Assembly (NCBI GenBank): GCA_015478945.1
Contig: JABUQX010021283.1
Coordinates: 20,001-47,124 of the forward strand
DNA: 27,124 nt
DNA from: Trachelipus rathkii
Lineage: Eukaryota; Arthropoda; Malacostraca; Isopoda; Trachelipodidae
Direction of reading: 5' to 3'
The translations under genes were made by a program, and so were the position numbers. The notes beneath the pieces are model-generated. The model was not told the DNA's origin, ran no database searches, and saw nothing but the letters and a program-made list of their open reading frames with translations. Positions within the stretch are counted from its first letter, which is position 1. Every line of letters starts with the position of its first letter. Positions 1 to 13,249 of the stretch are shown here, piece after piece.

Positions 1-1420
1 GTGAGCTTTAGGTACAATACTCTATCGTATTCTCCTGTATATATACTACTATATTACTTAATATATATACTAATAATATATTATCGACTCCTTGAGCTTC
101 CTGAGAATATCGGATAGCTAAAAGGGATATTATTCGTACTGTAATGATCCTAAGACGGTTCACCTCTCACATCATCAACGGCAACCTCGACTCGTGCCGC
201 CCTATTACTTATGATATTACTGCACTATCTGAGAATAAAAATTCTGAGGCCTACTTTGCTAATAGAATAATCTCATAATACTATTTATTGTAATAATCTG
301 CCTATTTCCTCTATCTTATATCATCGTTATTCTGAGGTTCTGTTGCTTACACTCATACCTTATACCTGATATATAAGGCTAATCTGTTTATGGCTTCTAT
401 ATGTTTTTCTCTAATTCCACGCCTGTAGGTATACGATTCCGGCTACATCACATCACCTCTAATTACTCCAATCGTACCTCTACTTACTAATGTACCAATA
501 GTTCTATCTATCATATTAGTCATTACCACATAATCGAGTATACATAGATAATATACTATAAGATCTATTGAAAATGATCCCGAAGAGTCACCAGTGGGCT
601 CGCAGATATCTAATTCCATCCTCGTTAGTTATTGAGGGAGTGTAGCTCTGAAGCTGGCGCCGTCACCTGATTATCAACTCTACTCACCCTAAATGTACCC
701 TAATACTAATAGAATACTTTCACTTTTAATGCTGAGATATAAGAGAGTACTATTTATATATATAAGCCAATCAATAACATAGGTAGCCTAGCTCTGAATC
801 CATTATCTATAACTATCGAGCCTGTTATGTCACTATTAAACTTGAATTCTATATCTATAAAACTTTGAAACTCTCTATCATATCCATCAGATTGTCGATA
901 TACGTAAATTAAACCGTCATCTGCGGATAATCAGGAATCGGACAGAGTGAAATGCGTCGCATCGTTTATTCGAGGAATATTCGCAGGCTGATATGAATTA
1001 TACTTTCGAGATTCTTACACTGAGATTCTTATGGTAGTACTTACTGCCCTTAAGGGACATGGTGAGTCTTGTGTGGTAGCAGACTTGAAGAATATCTAAT
1101 ATTTTCTATTGCACGAGTCGTTAGCATAATTTCCGAAAAACAATACGTTCTCCGCTAGTCTACTCTAAGCTACCTTCTGTTGGGTTTTCCTATTCTTATT
1201 TCTTGAACTATTTGCTATGTTCTTCTTCGAGAGTAATTGCTATTATTCACAGAATAACAGCACTTGACGCGGTTTGCGCAACTGGTTAACGTCAGACTGC
1301 CCTTACGTACCGCATATCATGTATAAGTGTGTGATTGTTCCTAGACACAGTTGCTGTAGGATCCATCGATACTTGTAGCCCTAATGTTTCTGTTATGCTA
1401 ACGATCTCTTAGCTGTCGCT

Positions 1421-1443
1421 TATCACGTAATCTTTGCGTGATA
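1421..1443. repeat. 7-bp inverted repeat with 9-nt loop
   Basis: Arms TATCACG (1421-1427) and CGTGATA (1437-1443) are perfect complements around the loop TAATCTTTG. No T-run follows, so it does not look like a factor-independent terminator. It may be chance. Confidence 0.4.
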
Positions 1444-2977
1444 GCTATTATTCTTATGCTACGACCCGACTTCAGAACCTCGTCATCGCACGCATTCAGT
1501 TGAAATATTCACCCATTTTGTAAGCTTGTATATGAGATTGCGGACCGGCTCATTGAATATAAATTCGCTATTCCTTGTATTAGAGTTTCGTACGTCGTCC
1601 CTTCTTACGAGCGTTTAATGATCACATCAAGTTTCTTGCCGATTGGTCGGAACACACGTACCAGTATATGATAGCAGTGATGTAGATCGTTCAAAATTTA
1701 TGTGAGAAGATCAATCAGTCTCTTATATATATATCATGTGAAAATAGATAACATCAAACTATATTCTGTCGAGTACTGTCGCTACGGTAGTCTACACAAA
1801 AGCAGGATATCCCGTAAACACACCTTTACTATGCTCATTTGTATCGTAGCACTCTTATGGCAACTTAATGGTTCTCAACTGATAAGCATAACATAAAATA
1901 TGCATAGAGAAGTAACACGATAAAAATAGAGAGAGAATTGTCTTGGAGTACCATATCGCACAAACATAATCGTAGGTCATTTTAATCACTTCGCCCCAAG
2001 CTATTCCAAGTATGAAGAATAATCAAACAGGTTAATTACCACAACCAGAGGAGTATTCTAGGGAAGAATGGCCAATACTCTAGAATGTAAAATAAGCGCC
2101 AGGTAAATTCATTACTAGGGCTTTTCCAAAAATTTTATGACACAAAAGAATGGCTCTCATGATTTACTATATTTGCATCTGCTCTGCATTCATATTACTC
2201 ACCAGTACCACATGTATGCTTAAAGCAGAGCAGAGGAAGGTCGACAGAGTGGCTAAAAATACTTAAAAATTTTGTTGGAGTTTTGATACACACAGCTTAT
2301 TGAGTCCAGTCAGAGAGACACTGCAATCTCGGACATATGTCTAATAGAGTGCCGAAGATATGTAACACGAGGTATTTGCCATTTCTCTTTTCTCTCGAAA
2401 CTGTAGTTCGAGAAGAAATTGTAGAGAACTAAGTGAGGGAATATGAGGGCTAATCGATAAACTGATCATCGGTAGATAAAATTCTAGTAAGATAACACCT
2501 AGATTTGGAGAGGATTATAATCTCTTCATGACGTGTATACGAGACGTCTTGTTGCTTCGCCTTTACTTTACTTGATCCAGCGCTTTAAATTTATCCATTT
2601 CACACCGGTAATGGATTTGATTATTCACACAATTGACAAAAAACGTGATGCAGATGAGCTAATCTGTCAAGACAAATTGGAACATGCCTGCCGAAGATCA
2701 CAAGAACGAGTCCTGTTATAAAAGTCGAATATGCATACACAGGTCTTTTGGTCGTGTCACCTATCTAACAGCCTTCTATCACGATTACGAGATCATTCCA
2801 TCATTGCTGATAGAGTACTCTGACTATTGTCGCTGCTAGACGTTGAATAGAAGGGGAGAATGAACGACTATAATGATTTCCTAGCATGGTAGCGTTCGCA
2901 AATCGAGCTGAAAGTTATCCTTCTTCATCGAGTGAACGCGAGGATGCAGCATACGGAGCTTGTTCGTGTACTGTTAG

Positions 2978-3005
2978 ATATATAAGTATTCATATACTTA
3001 TATAT
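2978..3005. repeat. Perfect 12-bp hairpin with 4-nt loop
   Basis: Arms ATATATAAGTAT (2978-2989) and ATACTTATATAT (2994-3005) are exact reverse complements separated by TCAT. The interrupted AAGTAT core makes this more than a plain TA run. The role is unknown; it could form a cruciform or be a relic of a palindromic repeat. Confidence 0.6.
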
Positions 3006-3429
3006 TGGCCTGACAATATATCTGAAATCTTATGGACCTTACCACTTAGCTAATACATATTTATTAATACATATACTCTCTGTCATACTATCGAGTGACA
3101 TGAAGTTTCGTAGTAACTCTGTAATTTTAGTAAAGTATTCTATCTCTACTGTTCGCAACACTTCCACCGAGAGAGAATCGTAGACTTTTTAAAACTAGGA
3201 GCATGATAATTAAAACAAAGTAACACTCAGCGAGAGAGCAAGTGTGATTTTTCTAAGCATTCACATTATACAGTTGATTTTTCATTATAGAGTGTAAAAT
3301 CTAATGAGTTTTAAGTAATGATTGATTAACTGTATTTCCTCTTCCTATTCTATGCATACAAGTAATTTTCCGCTCTAATCAGTCCATTTCTTAAGAATAT
3401 TTCTCACTTTATTATTGTCTCAGTAATCA

Positions 3430-6100
3430 CTCATCCATCAGGAACTTGTGGAATTTGAAGGAGTTAAAGGATACTAAGTGAGGTAGATCAAAGCAAGATT
3501 ATTATCCAAATGAAGAGATGACTAGAATCTAAATTATGTCATTCACTGTATAATATTACTATGTCAGCATAGCTGCAGTACTGAAAATAAGACAAAGATC
3601 ATCATATTATACATTGTCACTATTAATAAGGGTAAAATAGAATATTACATAGATGCACTATAATGATAGGATTAACTATATTATAATATATATACTGTAT
3701 ACTGTACTTAAAAAGATCTAAAAAATAAAATAAAGAATGATCACTCACAATCTCCACATTATCTCAATAATTATTAGTGATTATTGCCGATGCATTGATG
3801 ATTATTCATTGAGTATGGTTCTATCTGAAAATGTGTATAAGAGTAGAGCGCACAACGTGCTCTCTCGCGTCGCATATTTAATACCTGTGAACGATGAGAG
3901 AGTTACTCTGCTCGACTGCATTATCCACCTTGCTTAATAAGTATCTTCGACACTTATTTCATATATATGTTTATATTCAGCTAATTTAATTATAAATCAC
4001 AAGTATCAATTTGAGTAATTGATATAAATATAGTAAAGCGTGGATCAACTTCATATATAGGAGCTGTTTTGCGTATAATAGTAATGCACACGTAAGAACA
4101 GATTCAATATTATACAGTAATAGTAAATATGCCGACTATGCTGGCTATAATTGTGCGAGCTTATACGAATGAAGATTTTCACAGGATGGACTGATTATCT
4201 GGCAATATTCATCTCTTATAGTCACGCTCATGATTACTTAACCTAGCTCTCCTTATTTCTTATATCTGCACTCTGCTTCATCACTAACTTAATAGATACA
4301 TTGCTAATATATCATCATATGCCAGGTAATATCGATGTATATTGGGATATTCGCAATGCCATCTCGAGAGAATATCTCCGACAGAGCCTGCTGCGTGAGT
4401 AGAAACTAGACATCTCAATAGAAATAGCTTTGGTGAGGATCAGAGCAATAGATATCTATCTTGTATGATATACAGACGAGTTATTTGAGCATAGAGTCAC
4501 GTAACATGAACATTTCCATGATGTATTCTAAGATGAAACAGACGGTTATATAGAAGATCATCATTGAGAGCAGATATTGTAATTAGAATTGAGAGCACAG
4601 CGAGGCTAGTATACACATCAAAATTTTAATTATTGAGTATAGCAATAGCTCTATAAGCTGAGGTCTATGAGCATTGATAATATAAGTTAATAGCACTACT
4701 GAGATAGAAGATTCAATGATCTCTACAGGAGGATCACCGAGGAATCAAGATTAAAATATATACACTATAACACTATAACATACATGATAGGAAATATGAC
4801 TTTACTCGCGCGAGTCGATTCGAGAATAAAGAGTCGTATCCGATAATTAGGAGCAGATTGTAATGAGAAACTTGAGCAATAGTAGTAATATACATATATT
4901 GAGTTTATTACGAATCTCTCATATGGTTCAAGATAGTAATAGGACGAGTCTGAAGCTGAGCAGACACATTGCCAAACCTAGTTGTAGACTAATATGAGAT
5001 ATAATTATACAGGACGACACGATAATCCTTCAGACTATAAGAGCACTTGTGTATAACACACTGCAGCCAAATTAACAGGCTATTGGTTATTCCTATTAAG
5101 CCTAGACCATGAAATCAATGAGATACAGTGTATTTAGTAAAATATAGGATCTTCGACTTAATCTGATGATTCTTCATTAACAGATACTGGATAGACAATA
5201 TTCACGATATCACATCTATATATACTGAGGTATGCAAATACGTATATACGGTTAAAGACAGCGTGAGAGGATATGATAATCAGATATATTATATTCATAT
5301 ATATGACAGTCCAATATATTAGAGAAATGATCCTGATCAAATTACAAAAGAGTCATAGATTATAGTCACTGCAATTCAATTACGATTGCACGTATTATAA
5401 ATAGTCCAAACATAAGAGATACGATTACGATAATGGACAATGAGCTAAAGAGAGCACTAGAGTGCCACCATAATATAGTATTATGCACGTTGTAGTAAAT
5501 AGCTCACTTAAAAGCAATCGGATACTTCCAGTAATGAGCTGGGACTATAGAGCGATATAAATATAGGTAGCATGGGGAATAACACGCCGCGCACAGAAGA
5601 TACAGGTCTTCTATCTTAACTATAAGCCAATCAAGCATACACATACGATACGAGAGTCCACACACACCGACAGTATGATTCATACGAGAGATTAAATATC
5701 ACACTATCTGTTTGTAAGAAAATTATCATAGAGATACTGAGTATAGACACTCTAAGAGAGATGTTGTCTATATCACCGAGATATAATCGACTACTATAGA
5801 GGTGAAATCAGGTACAAATTTACGCACATTCGCGCTATAGAGCTGAGAGAAGAGAGAGAGATGTAGCTAGAGCACGGAGATGCCGAGATATCCTAAAAAA
5901 GCACGAGACGAAGCTCCAGTGAATTCAGCAATTAGCCGTATGTCCAGATTATAGAATCGAGAGACCAAGAGACAAAGTAATATAAACTAGAGAGATGAAA
6001 AGATATAGAAGAGATGAGATAGAAGAGAGGAATGAATGAAGAGTAAGGTGATATAGCGATGAGAGTTTTATAATGAAGAAGTATTGTAGCATGTAGAGCG
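3430..6100. other. Purine-biased gene-free stretch
   Basis: The + strand is enriched in A and G, with many GAGA, AGAG and TAGAGA words. In 6001-6060, for example, I count 20 G against 1 C. Stops are dense in all frames; the open frames at 3737-3937 (+) and 5158-5340 (-) have no protein-like features. No gene, RNA or element end is recognised. The bias resembles a decayed GA-rich simple repeat or a low-quality consensus of one. Confidence 0.5.
3936..3958. repeat. Hairpin with one mismatch
   Basis: AATAAGT (3936-3942) pairs with ACTTATT (3952-3958). Inside, after one A/C mismatch, T and C pair with A and G around a 3-nt loop. Nine pairs are possible in total. No adjacent gene gives it a role. 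Confidence 0.4.
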
Positions 6101-6239
6101 ACCCACACCAAAGATAATAAAAAAATAAAGTAAGAGAAGATTGAGAAAATACAATCTATATATTATCTATATATTTTATTATGTAATTAAAATAAATATA
6201 GATATTATGGATTTAGCTGGAGAAGGGCGTGGTATTTAG

Positions 6240-6400
6240 TAATAATAAGGACCAAGATTATTAGATATCACCTAAATGTGGTCTATATATATAGGAACCC
6301 CCAGTGAGGTCCTACACGTACGACCTGCATAAGAGGTCCATGAAAAGGTACTTTCAATAAAGTATTGGGGGTCCATGAGATGTGAATGGGGGTCAACGAT
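6240..6400. repeat. Dense block of nested and alternative inverted repeats
   Basis: Within 160 bp there are several inverted pairs: TAATAAT (6240-6246) with ATTATTA (6257-6263); GACCA (6250-6254) with TGGTC (6279-6283); GGAACCCCCA (6294-6303) with TGGGGGTCC (6366-6374), one bulge; AGGTC (6307-6311) with GACCT (6322-6326), which can pair instead with AGGTC (6334-6338); and TACTTT (6349-6354) with AAAGTA (6359-6364). There are also direct repeats: GGTCCATGA at 6335 and 6370, and GGGGGTC at 6367 and 6388. The block stands out from its neighbours in C and G runs. It could be a small non-autonomous element or a structured RNA; neither is proven. Confidence 0.5.
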
Positions 6401-6434
6401 AGTGATATAGTTGGAATATATCTCATTTAGTGGC

Positions 6435-6460
6435 TATTATTTATAAATTTATAAATAATA
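6435..6460. repeat. Perfect 26-bp palindrome
   Basis: TATTATTTATAAA (6435-6447) is followed directly by its exact reverse complement (6448-6460), with no spacer. It lies just downstream of the structured block and may be part of the same unit. It is pure A+T, so chance is more likely than for mixed sequence, but 13 perfect pairs without simple dinucleotide periodicity is notable. Confidence 0.65.
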
Positions 6461-8930
6461 TTTTAGTATATTCAATATTAATCATTGTTAAAGTTATATG
6501 TTAAGTACATTCGCTATGGTGTCGTCAAGTAACACTTTGAACACTTATCGAGTTAAAAACTTATTGATACATTAATGATTAATACACAGTGAACATTCAT
6601 GTCACTACCACACATACGCGCATTATAGTAAGTTATCTTACGCGTAATACAGCGCAATCCTAATGTAACTTTTATACAAACAAATGTTTTGGAGGAGACA
6701 ATTGCATCAGTAGGAAGGAACCTAACTATGAATGAGAGGTATAATCTTAGAGAATGAATGTCACCTTTCGATTTAAATAGACAGTAAAATGAGAGGTCTG
6801 TGATAATACTAGATTATCATAATACTATAAAGATTAATAACCTTAAAGAAACGAACCCACAGTTTTGAACTACAAATTGATATGCTTCGACGTCTACATT
6901 AAGAGACGATAGATATGAGTTATTAGCGAGGACTTTCATATTACTATACGATCTCATACTACTTTAGTACAAAATCTAGGAAAAACCACTGAATACTATC
7001 GAGAGGAGAGAATAGTTATAATATTTGAACCAGCACATTATGATAAGATGAGTTATAAAAAGTCTCAACTTATATTACAAACCTAGCATACTTGAAGTAT
7101 ATCTATTGGAAATAGAATTTCTTATACAGCAAACAACACATTTATAGTAAAGAGAGATCAGGGATATTATGGAATTATTATTTATTATGATATTTATTAA
7201 TTGCTCTAGTTGTAAATTGCAAATTGATTATGTCAAATCACGGATTCCACAATGATTACTGTCTATATATATCACATTAGCCTGAGACGAGTCAATCTAA
7301 TTAACTATGGCGATAGATTAGAAAGATTTAGTTTATTATGGCATTATTGTTCGCTATTACATTATATGCAGATCAATAAAGAATAATCGAGCAGAAATTA
7401 CTGCTCCTGCGATGAAACTATATGAGACAACCCGACACTAATAGGTCGATATCAAATTGTGATGTTCTGATAGAACATTAGCTTCGATACGCAGAGAGAA
7501 TGCGAGATATATCCACATTATAAAATATTATATTATACATATATTACTACTATAAAGGAGAAGTTACATCGAGCTATGCTAATTTAGGGCGTATTAGATG
7601 TGAATTTTATACTACAGGATTTAAGAATATAGTATAATTTAGACTACCGGGGTGTTAGCGATTAGACGATAGAGCGGAGCAGTCATATATCCGAGACAAT
7701 TCAAGTTAGTTGGCTAAAAATTTGATAATGTTATTATGATTTACCTATATACTTACTCTTACAATGAGTCTAATATTCATATATATATAGCTAGTTTAAT
7801 ACACTAGTGAGAATCCGAACTCACAATATGCGTTGAAGTGACGAGGTTAATTGGCGGAAGTTTTTATGGCGGAGAAAGAAAAGACACTGGTAGTATATGT
7901 CATTCTAGGATTGAGCGTCGACTCGATGCCATACTTATAGTCCTGTGAGCGAGACTACAAGGAAAAGCGATGAGCACTAGACGCTGCCCTATATCACGTT
8001 CTGATGGTGTTCGATGATACATGTATTTATTCAAAATACTATTAAATGTGGGTTCTTTGAGAGCGTCATCGATGTTTGCATAGAGAGCGATCTACTCTGT
8101 ATCTCTCATCTGTGCATTACTCTAAACATATGAGGCATTGTTTGCAGATTTTCACTAATAGTAATGACGTTAATCGTACTCGACGATTGAGAAAGTATGC
8201 AATTTAGATTCCAGTATTTATTACACGAGTATAGAACTGTGTCTATATATCGAAGGAGCTTTATTTTGCTGAGCTCTTCTTAATGAGGGCTTTAGCATAT
8301 GCTAATGTTTTAGCACAGGAGTTGCACTATATCTTCTTGAAAACTATTTGCACATATAATTGATATATGACTTCCATCATCTTTATCCTACTCTGATTGT
8401 CTCTATAGGATACATATATTCACTGATATCAACTGCGATTTTTGCAATTCAGTATGTGTTGTTATTTCCTTGACCATTCTATTTGGCCATCTCAAAGCTG
8501 AATGCAGCACCGCGCAGATAATTGTGCGACAGCTGACTCTTCTCTTACACTTGTACATTAAGACAACGCCGTATAAGAGACAATAACGATAATAATTAAC
8601 AGCTGTCTGATCTTCATGACTTCTAGTCTATTCCATAACCTCTATACAGATTTTGAACAGGGAAAGGAATTTTTATTCTATGGTGAAACTACCACAGGTG
8701 AATACACTTCGCTATGGTGACATTGAAGGAATAACGGATGTCATAATCCATATGTTTAGTGAATCTTGATTCGGGCAATAATAATTCTAATCGAAGAACT
8801 TTAAGTACAATATTAGAAACGAATAATTTCTGGCTTCAATACATCCCTATTAGGAGTACTTCGAGATAAGATTTTATTATTATGCTTTTCCAATTATCTC
8901 TAAGTGATGTAGTAGATTTAGTTAGAATTT
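6461..8930. other. Gene-free mixed-composition sequence
   Basis: No open frame of 60 codons or more is present on either strand, and I recognise no RNA gene, transposon end or tandem array. TA-rich and mixed text alternate. The sequence gives no basis for assigning a function. Confidence 0.55.
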
Positions 8931-9012
8931 CTCATCCTCTTTTTCATATATTTGAATGAGGTCCATTCAATTTGGTTGAAACGTTGTTACTTGTTAAATA
9001 ATATTAATATTT

Positions 9013-9032
9013 AATATGGATTATTCCATATT
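9013..9032. repeat. 8-bp hairpin with 4-nt loop beside a 12-bp palindrome
   Basis: AATATGGA (9013-9020) and TCCATATT (9025-9032) are perfect complements around TTAT. Immediately upstream is the palindrome AATATTAATATT (9000-9011). The two lie side by side in otherwise irregular AT-rich DNA. Confidence 0.5.
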
Positions 9033-9566
9033 CTCATAACTTTTAGTTAATTGTATAGAATGCTTCACATGAACAGATGCAACTTTACTGCCATTATGCA
9101 GAAGTACAGCTTTCAAGTTTTAGAATTATGATTAAATTTCTAAGATCTTGCCGATGAGCTACATGGATTTCCATATGAAACATAAGGATATATATCATAT
9201 ACGATGAATGGTTCAAGTATAACAATCACTACATTATACAGTGATATATAAGATTTACTTAAAAATATACAAAGAGCCTAATCACAGAATACATATAAGA
9301 ACCAAACGAAGTACTTGTAGTAATAAAAACAGCTATAAGAAAGCGAATATACAAACAGATATGAGAGGACATATAACATTATAAAACATAACACACTGTA
9401 TTTTTTATTAACCAGATTCATTATATATGCGAGTACAGCGTATGTGAGGGGCTAAAAAGCATTTTTAATAAGACAAGTACAAACTTATTCGGGTTAATCT
9501 GAGTTTTAAACGTAATGTAATGCCGAGGCTTCTGTTAGACAAGCAAAATCCTAGAACGAGACTGAG

Positions 9567-9604
9567 AAACCATAAAATTTATTGTAATGCACCATTTATG
9601 GTTT
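9567..9604. repeat. 10-bp hairpin with 18-nt loop
   Basis: AAACCATAAA (9567-9576) is perfectly complementary to TTTATGGTTT (9595-9604). The stem is too short for a microRNA precursor. A strong 3' splice-site-like tract (TTCTATTTACCTGCACATTTTCAG without the final exon) ends at 9652, about 48 bp downstream, but no convincing exon follows it. Confidence 0.5.
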
Positions 9605-12600
9605 ACTTTGTAAAGCAATATTAATATATTCTATTTACCTGCACATTTTCAGGTTCAGCAATTCTGATAAAAGCGTCAGTTATAGCTTACTTATAGAGAA
9701 GCCTTAGTTAATTTGGAGTAGATTTATCATAACAAGTAATAATTTTAAATATTTATGCAATACATAGGAGAGATATTATAGTTCTAATTGACGTACAGAT
9801 TTCTTTCGAGAGAATAGATGATATGACTGGTATAGGTGTAAGACCATTAATTAATATATCTTAGATCAGTGTGTGTTTGAATAGTGTTATTATTTGGCAA
9901 GAAATTCGCTAGATTATAATACAATAGGTAATGGTCGAGGTGGGCTATAGCTCGTCCGTAAATCACGAGAGAATACATGCAAGTGTTGTGTGGAGTTAGC
10001 TAGTAAGAATAGTGTGATTTTGTGGAGACCTATATCTGGCATGGATGAACAAGTAATGTATATAGAGATGTTAGATCATAATTCTTAGCATATTCATTCC
10101 ATGGTCTTATAATAAATTATACTTTACTAACTTATGATAATCTGGTATCCTTTATGCCTGTATGTGCTCTATAACTATCTCTAAAGTGCGCTTCAGATAT
10201 CATATCTTAAATACGTGATTAATCTGTTATAACTATCACATATTACAGTAAGTACAGTCTTATACAGTAGCTATTTGTTATTATAAGGTCAATAGGGACG
10301 GACGAGACGTGTAGCTAAATTTATTTACTATTTTCGGTTATATTTAATAATCCTATCCATACATCCGATTATATAAGTGTTTTTGATAAGACTAAATTTT
10401 ATATATCCATAAGTAACTATAAATTATATGATATTCAGCACTTATATTTGATTCTTCATTATGTTGATTTTATTCGCTGCACTGAAGCAACTATATCTTC
10501 ATAGGCAAAATGATTGATACATTCCATTTAAATAAAGCAATAAATATATTTATAATATTAAATAATATTTAAATAGTATGAGCGGAGACGATCTTTGTGA
10601 CTATAATGTCAACGCACGTTGCGTATTTATAATTTAATAATATTATGATAATATTAATGAATAAGAGGAATCTATTGTCTCATTCAATAGGAGAGGAGGT
10701 TCACAAAGATGTCACTTCTAGTTTTAAGGAATATTTTATGACAATTTATTAGCAAGATATAACATGATAAAATAACATAGTATAAGTTTATACTTAAAGT
10801 AACCCATAGATTTATAATAAACTAATAAACTGAACAGTTAAACATTTTCAAGAACATATTGTGCAAGTTATGACAATTTTGTGGGAGTATATTATGAGTA
10901 TTATTATAATTACTCATTACTACGCGTAGGAATATTCCAAAATTAACCTAATTTGATTAATATTTAGAATATAAGCAGAAAATTAAGGTTTCAATTATTA
11001 TACATTAAATTCCATTACGATACCCAAGGTTATTAAACTACTCGAGCAGGCGTTAGCTGAAAAATAGTACCTTTCATGATCTTTTTAGAAACAGTAGTAT
11101 ACTATAAGTGTATTATTTAATTATAGATACAGGTTATTAATATTATATATAGAATATATATTATTAAGTTGTGAATATTAAGATATATAAAATGTGGTAA
11201 ACAAATATATTTATGACATCAGTATGTAAAGTTTCTATTATTATTTCATTAGGTAGATCGTTTATGTCGATATGGTATGTTTGTTGTTTTACCTGGGGGC
11301 GTAGGCTATTAAGTAATTACTCAATATTAATTTATATATATAGTTAATTACGTAGTAAATAGAATTTATTTTAAGTTGATATAATCTAAAATTATGATAT
11401 TAATTATATTAAGATTATATAACTCATTAAAATAACACTTAACCCACATATAATATATATTTAATTTAACATGACTAAAAATCAAGCCTATTATATATAT
11501 GCAACACACCACTACATTAACTATAATATATGAATGTATATATTAATATTAATTAAAATAGAAAAAGATTGAGTAACCTTATTGTATAATAAAAGACATT
11601 ATAATTATAATTTAAGTAATAATACCATATTAAGATTATTATATTATTATTTGTTAACATATATATTATATTAATAACTTGATTCCTATATATTTTTATA
11701 TGAAATATAATTGAAATTACTCCACATTTCTTTGTTTATATATTTATATAATTAAGTGAATAAATGATTATTATATACGCGCGGAATGATTTATATGAAC
11801 GATTACTAATGAGCATTTATAAATTTAATTATTATGAGTAAATAGTTAACAGTACTATTGTTTTACCTTTTAAGTTCTATTACTTTAAATGTTATATCTC
11901 CAATTTGATTTACTTCTTAAGACTAAAAAGTAAACTATTCCAATTTTCCTAAAGTGTTTTTAAAGATGACTTTAAAATTATAAGTTATATATAGTATATA
12001 TGTATAATATCATATTATAAAGATAATATGTTTCTTTATAAGAGTAGGTGACATATTAAGTTATCTACTAAGATATAAATATATATAAATGATAATTAAA
12101 GATATATCAATATTTATAAGATATAAAGGATAATAGATGTACAGTAAATTCAAGTTATATTGAATACTGACATGTATTATTGACAGTTGGTATCTTTTTA
12201 GTAATAATTTATCCAAAATCTTTAGGACCATGATTATAGCTAAAGCTAAAGTTGGAATTGTATAGGTTCAAATAATATATAAGTCTTACTTTAGCACGAT
12301 ATAAAAAATATTATTACGGTATATATTTGTTATATTAACTATTGTTCTAAGGTCCATATTAATATTTTTTATTTAATATAACTAAAAATATTGTAAGTAA
12401 AAGTTTAGTGTATTCTATATATGATGTGAGTAAGATAATGTTTCCAACTATTGAAATATATTTTATGATTAGTATCTTATACTATGATAATATTGAGAAG
12501 TAGAAGTACCAAATAAGTAACTACTCTTGACTATATAGTTCTTACGGTTTACCAAAGTTATCTGTTATAAATAATCTCTATTACCTAGACTATTTATATA

Positions 12601-13249
12601 TTTTAGTTATATTCTTTGCACGTTTATGAACATAATATTTTGTAGTATATATAAATAACCGCCTTTACGCATATCATACGCATTGTATTACCTGTTTTAT
12701 AGCACATATCATTGCTATTGTATCTATTATCTATATGGAGAAAACTATCCAATATATTTATAAACATAAATACTTATATTAATATATATAATTATAGTAT
12801 ATATTAAATAATTTTGTTATGTAAATTGCCACTCTTTGTTCATAGTTCGAAAACTTATAGAGTAGCGTCATATTCTATGTTCCACAACGTGGAGATAAGT
12901 GGTAGGTCATATGGTACTTTAGAGTGAAAGCGCTGTTGGTCATTAGGTTGTGCAAAATCCCTTATTTAGTCCAGTTACTAGTGTAGAATTGTTCCTATCA
13001 TGTAGATATCCCTTTCTAGAATATGGGCTGTCTGCCGCGTTGATAAGTGAAGGGCTTTTTTTTACTAAAATAATATCACTTATAAATATATTAAATTTTT
13101 TTCTCTTTTTAATATGTCAGTGCATTCCTGTCTTCAGAAATACAAGGTTGACTGAAATTTAAAATCCTTATCAATTTTAGGTTGTATTTTGAGGAGTGGT
13201 TTTATAATTCTTTAAAAATGTTGAAAAAACAATAGTCTGTTCTCGTGAT

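Larger units (their letters stand above)
1..3429. other. Gene-free mixed-composition sequence
   Basis: No open frame longer than 64 codons occurs here, and those at 1702-1896 and 2533-2721 have no recognisable motif or codon pattern. The text is moderately AT-rich with many short TA runs. Apart from the hairpins listed separately (1421-1443, 2978-3005), I see only a small cluster of overlapping inverted repeats at 2051-2086: GAGTATT pairs with AATACTC, and ATTCTAG pairs with CTAGAAT. I see no RNA gene and no transposon ends. Confidence 0.6.
8931..12840. other. Very AT-rich gene-free stretch
   Basis: A+T dominates, especially 10500-12830, with short irregular TA, TTAAT and ATTAT words but no long pure array. 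No open frame of 60 codons or more occurs. Two small inverted repeats are listed separately (9013-9032, 9567-9604). The AT-richness and lack of coding texture fit intergenic or intronic DNA. Confidence 0.6.

Noticed and set aside
11213..11347. 45-codon frame in very AT-rich DNA with an ATG and mixed residues
   Set aside because: Short, with no motif, and it ends in TA-rich Tyr/Ile artefact sequence.
12950..13162. 70-codon plus-strand frame with a membrane-like hydrophobic stretch
   Set aside because: It begins at GTG in an unlikely eukaryotic start context, and the hydrophobic part comes from T-rich, intron-like text.
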